DNA of 18,650 nt from contig CAYSCZ010000059.1 in the NCBI GenBank assembly GCA_964429655.1, positions 1 through 18,650 on the forward strand, read 5' to 3'. Of this stretch, positions 14,907 to 18,650 are shown piece by piece. Position numbers and translations under genes: made by a program. The notes below the pieces were generated by a model that saw only the letters and a list, made by a program, of their open reading frames with translations, was not told where the DNA came from and did not search any database. The first letter of the stretch is position 1, and each line of letters opens with the position of its first letter. Source of the stretch: CAYSCZ01 sp964429655. GTDB taxonomy: Bacteria > Bacteroidota > Bacteroidia > Cytophagales > Cyclobacteriaceae.

Positions 14907-15913
14907 TCATCCAATTTCGGGAAGATGCTGGCCAATCCCTAAAATCTGCCATATATGAAAAGCTGAAGTCACTAAAATATAAGCCCAGGGAAGTTATCAC
15001 CCAAAAAGGGGAATACACCATTGGTATTGGAAAAGCTCCCCTGGATATCAGGGAAATAGGCCAGCTGGAGGGTATTAAAGACATTCACATTGTCTCGGAC
15101 AACTATAAATTAGTCTCCAAAAAATGGAAAGTAAACCCTACCACCATCGACCTTGGCGATGGCGTTCGCATCGGGCATCAGGATTTTGCCGTTATGGCCG
15201 GACCATGCTCCATTGAAGGTGAAGAAAATATTTTGGATACCATCAACTTCCTTAAAGAAAATGGTATAAAAATTATGAGGGGGGGGGTGTACAAACCCAG
15301 AAGTTCACCGTACTCCTTCAGGGGCTTAGGAATAGATGGTTTAAAAAAATGGTATGAGTTAGCCCATAAAAACGGAATAAAAATCATAACTGAAGTTATG
15401 CAGGTATCTCAAATAGAAGCAATGCATGATTATGTGGATATTTTTCAAATTGGCGCTCGGAATACCCAGAATTTCAACTTATTGGATGAACTTGGTAAGG
15501 TCAATAAACCTGTGATGATCAAGCGTGGGATATCCGGCACCATTGATGAGCTACTTCAGAGTGCTGAGTATGTGTTCTCCGGAGGTAATGAAAGGTTGCT
15601 CCTTTGTGAAAGAGGCATCAGAACATTCGAAAAAGCCAGTAGAAATACCTTCGACATTAATGCCATACCCATTCTAAAAGATAAGAGCCACCTGCCTGTA
15701 ATAGCTGACCCCTCGCATGGTATCGGTCTAAGGGATTATATTGGTTCGATAACATTAGCTGCTGTGGCCGCCGGCGCAGATGGTGTAATCCTGGAAACCC
15801 ACAAAAAACCGGAAGAAGCTTTCTCCGATGGCCAGCAAACGCTGGACTTTAATGAAATGGCTCGGCTTAATGATGCGGTTGAAGAATTGATAAAACTTAG
15901 AACGCTTATTTAA
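14903..15913 (+). CDS. aroF: DAHP synthase, type I-beta with N-terminal regulatory domain
   Basis: The enzyme condenses phosphoenolpyruvate and erythrose 4-phosphate, the first step of the shikimate route that feeds the trp genes. The 336-residue protein resembles the Thermotoga type: a ferredoxin-like N-terminal domain (1-70), which in that enzyme mediates Tyr/Phe inhibition, then a barrel. Metal ligands fall at C102 (AGPCSIE), H272 (DPSHGIG), E298 (ILETH) and D309 (FSDG), the same numbers I recall for the Thermotoga enzyme. RGGVYKPRSSPYSF (126-139) is the PEP-binding motif and contains a run of nine G in the DNA. It overlaps trpA by four bases, the last gene of the tightly packed run. A weak CTAC/GTAG hairpin with T6 (15924-15940) may partly end the transcript. 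Confidence 0.94.
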   Translation: MIIQFREDAGQSLKSAIYEKLKSLKYKPREVITQKGEYTIGIGKAPLDIREIGQLEGIKDIHIVSDNYKLVSKKWKVNPTTIDLGDGVRIGHQDFAVMAGPCSIEGEENILDTINFLKENGIKIMRGGVYKPRSSPYSFRGLGIDGLKKWYELAHKNGIKIITEVMQVSQIEAMHDYVDIFQIGARNTQNFNLLDELGKVNKPVMIKRGISGTIDELLQSAEYVFSGGNERLLLCERGIRTFEKASRNTFDINAIPILKDKSHLPVIADPSHGIGLRDYIGSITLAAVAAGADGVILETHKKPEEAFSDGQQTLDFNEMARLNDAVEELIKLRTLI

Positions 15914-15943
15914 ATATTTTTATCTACCCTGTAGTTTTTTAGC

Positions 15944-15986
15944 TGATAATTATCATTTTGTCAAATATAAAGGGGACTTATTTTTG
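15944..15986 (+). promoter_or_regulatory. phhA promoter with adjacent palindrome
   Basis: TTTTG (15956-15960) and TATTTTTG (15979-15986) match the Bacteroidota -33 TTG and -7 TAnnTTTG elements with an 18-base spacer. This is the best promoter in the window. The perfect 12-base palindrome TGATAATTATCA (15944-15955) abuts the -33 box on its upstream side, where an operator could lie. The promoter implies that phenylalanine hydroxylase is not expressed only from the trp operon. Confidence 0.7.
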
Positions 15987-16028
15987 TAAACAGTAACGTA
16001 TTCATGTTAAAATCAGTATTAGAATAAT

Positions 16029-16778
16029 ATGAGACAGATATATCATAATTATACAGCCGAAGACCATAAAGTCTGGAAAATATTATTTGACCGTCAGATC
16101 GTAAAACTTCCTGATGCGGCATCAAAAGATCATCTTAGAGGTCTTGAAAAAATCAACTTCACGGCCGATAGGATACCAAGTTTTGAAGAAACGAATGAAA
16201 TACTGACTAAACTGACCGGTTGGAAGCTGGCAGTGGTACCGGGCATTGTGCCTGATTACACTTTTTTTCAATTAATGTCTAATAGAAACTTTCCAGCCAC
16301 CACCTGGTTAAGGAAAATAAATGAACTTGACTACTTGCAGGAGCCCGACATGTTCCATGATGTCTTTGCGCATGTCCCACTCTTAACGAACCAAAACTTT
16401 GTTGATTTCCTGGAAGAATTAAGTAAGATCGGTCTTGAACATACCGGGGATAACTATGCTATAGAAGTACTGTCCAGAATCTACTGGTTTACCGTAGAAT
16501 TTGGATTAATCAGGGAAAATGGCAGATTACGGATATATGGAGCAGGGATACTATCCTCTACAGGTGAAACGGAGTTTTGCTTAAGCAACAAACCTTTACA
16601 CTTTGAGTTTAATGTAAAGCAAATCGCTGAAACAGAATACAGGAAAGATATTTTTCAAGATAGATATTTCATAATCGATTCATACGAACAGTTATTTAAC
16701 TCCATACCTGCGATCCGGGATACCATTAAAAATATGGCCGAAAACCATAAAAAAGAGCAATCATTGGTGTTAGGCTAA
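16029..16778 (+). CDS. phhA: Phenylalanine 4-hydroxylase
   Basis: This 249-residue, pterin-dependent iron enzyme turns phenylalanine into tyrosine with oxygen. It has bacterial length, lacking the animal ACT and tetramerisation domains. The iron ligands are H110 and H115 (PDMFHDVFAHVPLL) and E157 (YWFTVEFGLI). VVPGIVPDYTFF (69-80) and YGAGILSSTGE (170-180) are typical pterin- and substrate-site segments. No pterin carbinolamine dehydratase (phhB) lies nearby. It has its own promoter 115 bases after aroF. It could serve tyrosine supply or phenylalanine breakdown; sitting beside an aromatic biosynthetic operon favours supply. Confidence 0.95.
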   Translation: MRQIYHNYTAEDHKVWKILFDRQIVKLPDAASKDHLRGLEKINFTADRIPSFEETNEILTKLTGWKLAVVPGIVPDYTFFQLMSNRNFPATTWLRKINELDYLQEPDMFHDVFAHVPLLTNQNFVDFLEELSKIGLEHTGDNYAIEVLSRIYWFTVEFGLIRENGRLRIYGAGILSSTGETEFCLSNKPLHFEFNVKQIAETEYRKDIFQDRYFIIDSYEQLFNSIPAIRDTIKNMAENHKKEQSLVLG

Positions 16779-16830
16779 AGATATTTTATTCAATTTAGGG
16801 GGTGTGAATTTTTCCTTTCACAGTTTTTAT

Positions 16831-17421
16831 ATGCAAGTTGCTGTTGTAAAATATAATGCCGGGAATATTCAATCGCTGATTTTTGCTTTGGAGCGGTTGG
16901 GTGTAAACCCGATCTTAACTGACGATCCCGAAACAATTAAGTCTGCAGATAAGGTCACTTTTCCGGGCCAGGGTGAAGCCAGCTCTGCCATGAAATATCT
17001 GAGAACCAAAAACCTGGATAAACTTTTAATATCACTAAAGCAGCCATTCTTAGGTATTTGTCTTGGACTGCAACTGATGTGCAGGCATTCTGATGAAAAT
17101 GACACGGATTGCCTGGGTATTTTTGATATAAATGTGAAAAGATTTAAACCGGATGCTATAAATAAAGTACCGCATATGGGGTGGAATACAGTCTTTGATC
17201 TTCGTTCCCAACTATTTGAAGGCATACCATCTGATAGTTATTTGTACTACGTGCATAGTTATTATGCTGAAATGAATAAACATGCCATAGCCGCCACGAA
17301 CTATAATGTAGACTTTAGTGCCGCAATTCATAACAAAAATTACTATGCCCTACAGGCCCATCCTGAGAAAAGTGCAGACGTAGGTTTAAAGATCATTAAA
17401 AACTTCCTTTCCATGAAATAA
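16831..17421 (+). CDS. hisH: HisH-type glutaminase of imidazole glycerol phosphate synthase
   Basis: HisH normally releases ammonia from glutamine for HisF during histidine and AICAR formation. The 196-residue protein begins MQVAVVKYNAGN and has the nucleophile Cys77 in GICLGLQLMC and the pair His177/Glu179 in AHPEKS. HMGWN (115-119) and YYVHSYYAE (139-147) are HisH hallmarks. The oxyanion strand reads PGQG (45-48) where many HisH have PGVG. ATG 16831 is preferred over the in-frame GTG at 16804, because the longer form adds an unlikely tail before the first beta strand. No other his gene is present. The gene lies 52 bases after phhA and may share its transcript. Confidence 0.88.
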   Translation: MQVAVVKYNAGNIQSLIFALERLGVNPILTDDPETIKSADKVTFPGQGEASSAMKYLRTKNLDKLLISLKQPFLGICLGLQLMCRHSDENDTDCLGIFDINVKRFKPDAINKVPHMGWNTVFDLRSQLFEGIPSDSYLYYVHSYYAEMNKHAIAATNYNVDFSAAIHNKNYYALQAHPEKSADVGLKIIKNFLSMK

Positions 17422-17553
17422 TACGAGGACGCTCCTATCAAATGAAAATATGGCCTTGGAAAAAAATATAAAAGCATTCGAATAACAATATTAACCTCCT
17501 TCTAATAAGTGAATAATTTGATAAAATTGAAATTGAGCCTAAAAGATTATAAA

Positions 17554-17694
17554 ATGAAATATATAGGTGCAGTAAATCCAATGGATATTGCGATCCTCTG
17601 GCAACTAAGCAGCTCACTAATGGATAACCCAATAGATTTATTGAGATATGAGTATAATCTGAATTCTTTCACAACTTTATGCACGCTAATTTAG
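17554..17694 (+). CDS. Possible 46-residue peptide
   Basis: A frame from ATG 17554 encodes 46 residues, MKYIGAVNPMDIAILWQ onward, with no recognised motif. An in-frame GTG at 17509 would lengthen it by 15 residues. It ends 21 bases before tpx. No promoter or family supports it, so it may be chance. Otherwise the 294-base gap between hisH and tpx shows nothing clear. Confidence 0.2.
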   Translation: MKYIGAVNPMDIAILWQLSSSLMDNPIDLLRYEYNLNSFTTLCTLI

Positions 17695-17715
17695 TTATTA
17701 ATAAAAATCCGAATT

Positions 17716-18216
17716 ATGGCTACAGTTACACTAGGCGGGACACCCGTCAATACCTACAGCGATCTCCCAGCAATTGGCAGTAAGGCACCAGGTTTTACAC
17801 TTACAAAAAATGATCTTTCCCAGGTGAGCCTTTCTGACTTTGAGGGTAAGAGCATCATACTCAATATATTCCCGAGCATAGATACAGGAGTCTGTGCTAC
17901 TTCTACTAGAACGTTTAACCATAAAGTAGCAAGCCTAGAGAATACGATGGTGCTATGCGTTTCAGCTGATTTACCATTTGCACATAGCAGGTTCTGTGAA
18001 GCAGAAGGTATCGAAGATGCGATTACACTTTCCACTTTCAGAGATGGAGGAGCATTTGCGAAAGCTTACGGTACACTATTAGTCGATGGGGGCTTTGCAG
18101 GGCTAAATGCCCGGGCCGTTGTGGTGATTGGAGCAGACGGTAATGTCGCTTATACGGAGCTGGTAAGTGAGATTGGTCAAGAGCCCGACTATGATAGGAC
18201 TATTGCCGCGCTATAG
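17716..18216 (+). CDS. tpx: Thiol peroxidase (atypical 2-Cys peroxiredoxin)
   Basis: Tpx reduces hydrogen peroxide and lipid hydroperoxides with electrons from thioredoxin. The 166-residue protein has the normal family length. The peroxidatic Cys60 lies in PSIDTGVCATSTRTF and the resolving Cys94 in SRFCEAEG, at the Tpx-specific spacing. The N-terminal VTLGGTPV and the late GLNARAVVVIG are typical. No signal peptide is present, so the enzyme is probably cytosolic here. The gene seems independent of the upstream aromatic genes. No terminator is clear after it. Confidence 0.96.
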   Translation: MATVTLGGTPVNTYSDLPAIGSKAPGFTLTKNDLSQVSLSDFEGKSIILNIFPSIDTGVCATSTRTFNHKVASLENTMVLCVSADLPFAHSRFCEAEGIEDAITLSTFRDGGAFAKAYGTLLVDGGFAGLNARAVVVIGADGNVAYTELVSEIGQEPDYDRTIAAL

Positions 18217-18363
18217 TCCCTACCATGAAAATATTCGAAGCCACATAACTTTTTAAGAATTTATTTAATTGAAAGGTAGATGGTCTAAGTTCTTTTGAAT
18301 ATAGATCAGTTGCGATGTTGCCAAAACTTAATTTTTTGGGCTACTCCGTCAATCAGATTTAGC

Positions 18364-18390
18364 AATCAACCACGCTGTTCTAGCGTCTCC
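18364..18390 (-). repeat. REP-like GGAG hairpin, right copy
   Basis: On the minus strand GGAG (18390-18387) is directly followed by ACGCT-AGAAC-AGCGT (18386-18372) and then GGTTGATT. This matches the arrangement of the left copy at 165-190, which lies on the plus strand. A second small hairpin, GTCTC/GAGAC (18385-18397), overlaps its edge. It is probably a dispersed palindromic element, inferred from the shared layout. Confidence 0.45.
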
Positions 18391-18415
18391 CTGAGACCTT
18401 GAAATGAAAAAAGAT

Positions 18416-18580
18416 TTAAACCTTAATAGCCTTGAAAAAATTATCGGTACCCGTAACAAGATAATTCACGGATGATAATTTGCTTCCTTTTATTTTAGTA
18501 CTAAACACAACAAATAAGTTCTCTTTACCCTCCATATTCTCTGTCACTACTGTCCTTCCATTCACTCTGGGGTTATTCAT
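18416..18580 (-). CDS. Possible 54-residue protein or gene remnant
   Basis: The minus strand encodes MNNPRVNGRTVVTENMEG and then NLFVVFSTKIKG, SSVNYLVTGTD and a final FFKAIKV. The composition resembles a real protein segment rich in beta strands, and I do not recognise it. It lies between the REP-like hairpin and the right direct repeat, so it may be part of a mobile or decayed region. No promoter was found. The stretch 18217-18363 between tpx and the hairpin shows no gene. Confidence 0.3.
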   Translation of the reverse strand: MNNPRVNGRTVVTENMEGKENLFVVFSTKIKGSKLSSVNYLVTGTDNFFKAIKV

Positions 18581-18598
18581 TTTTTACTCAGCGGGACA

Positions 18599-18643
18599 TT
18601 AAACCCAGAATTGTCATTAGACTTTCTATTACATGGTTAAATC
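18599..18643 (+). repeat. Right copy of a diverged direct repeat
   Basis: This stretch begins TTAAACCCAGA and contains GGTTAAA near its end, paralleling 94-139 in the same orientation. The first 23 bases differ at three positions. It lies at the very edge of the window and may continue beyond it. Confidence 0.4.
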
Positions 18644-18650
18644 ACTTCAA

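Noticed and set aside
17424..17436. AGGA-CGC-TCCT hairpin just after hisH
   Set aside because: It has only four base pairs and no T-run, too weak for a terminator.
18240..18410. Minus-strand reading LRETLEQRG, LLNLIDGVAQ, KFWQHRN with stops between
   Set aside because: It is broken by several stop codons and overlaps the REP-like hairpin. It might be a dead transposase end, but there is too little to call a pseudogene.
1..18650. CRISPR arrays, tRNA or rRNA genes, phage genes, toxin-antitoxin pairs
   Set aside because: No regularly spaced repeats, no tRNA-like cloverleaf and no such proteins were seen on either strand by eye.

Overview
The window looks like chromosomal DNA from a Bacteroidota bacterium, most likely a Cytophagales-type marine or soil species. 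It is AT-rich. Bacteroidota hallmarks include -7 promoter elements of the TAnnTTTG type, start sites without clear Shine-Dalgarno sequences, and a membrane coiled-coil protein known mainly from this phylum. The iodotyrosine-deiodinase-like flavoprotein and the trpEGDCFBA-aroF gene order fit the same group. The species assignment is inference.

Left part (1-4400): a decayed secreted-protein fragment abuts a GGAG-hairpin (REP-like) repeat. Next come an iodotyrosine-deiodinase-like nitroreductase with a strong terminator, a six-helix membrane histidine kinase with an unusual insertion, and an ArgE-type deacetylase three bases behind the kinase. A perfect 30-base palindrome and a bidirectional terminator close this strand against the next block.

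Middle part (4404-8281): this is mostly minus strand and rich in envelope and redox proteins. It holds a membrane coiled-coil protein, a lipoprotein cytochrome c, a small unknown protein, an outer-membrane barrel and a lipoprotein MsrB. Beyond them lie a secreted helical protein (+), a newly read 51-residue ORF (-) and a one-helix membrane peptide (+).

Right part (8342-18216): a tight aromatic amino-acid operon, trpE-G-D-C-F-B-A-aroF, whose genes overlap or sit within 11 bases of each other. It is preceded by a complete ribosome-mediated attenuator: a 19-residue leader peptide with tandem Trp codons, then a nine-base-pair hairpin and a U-run just before trpE. Together the genes convert chorismate to tryptophan and supply a first-step DAHP synthase. 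Phenylalanine hydroxylase follows from its own good promoter. After it come a HisH glutaminase subunit without HisF and a thiol peroxidase. The last 430 bases hold a second REP-like hairpin, a small ORF and a diverged copy of a sequence also found at the left end.

The best candidates for a closer look are the trp leader switch, the deiodinase-like enzyme, the kinase with its inserted domain, and the REP-like repeats at both ends.
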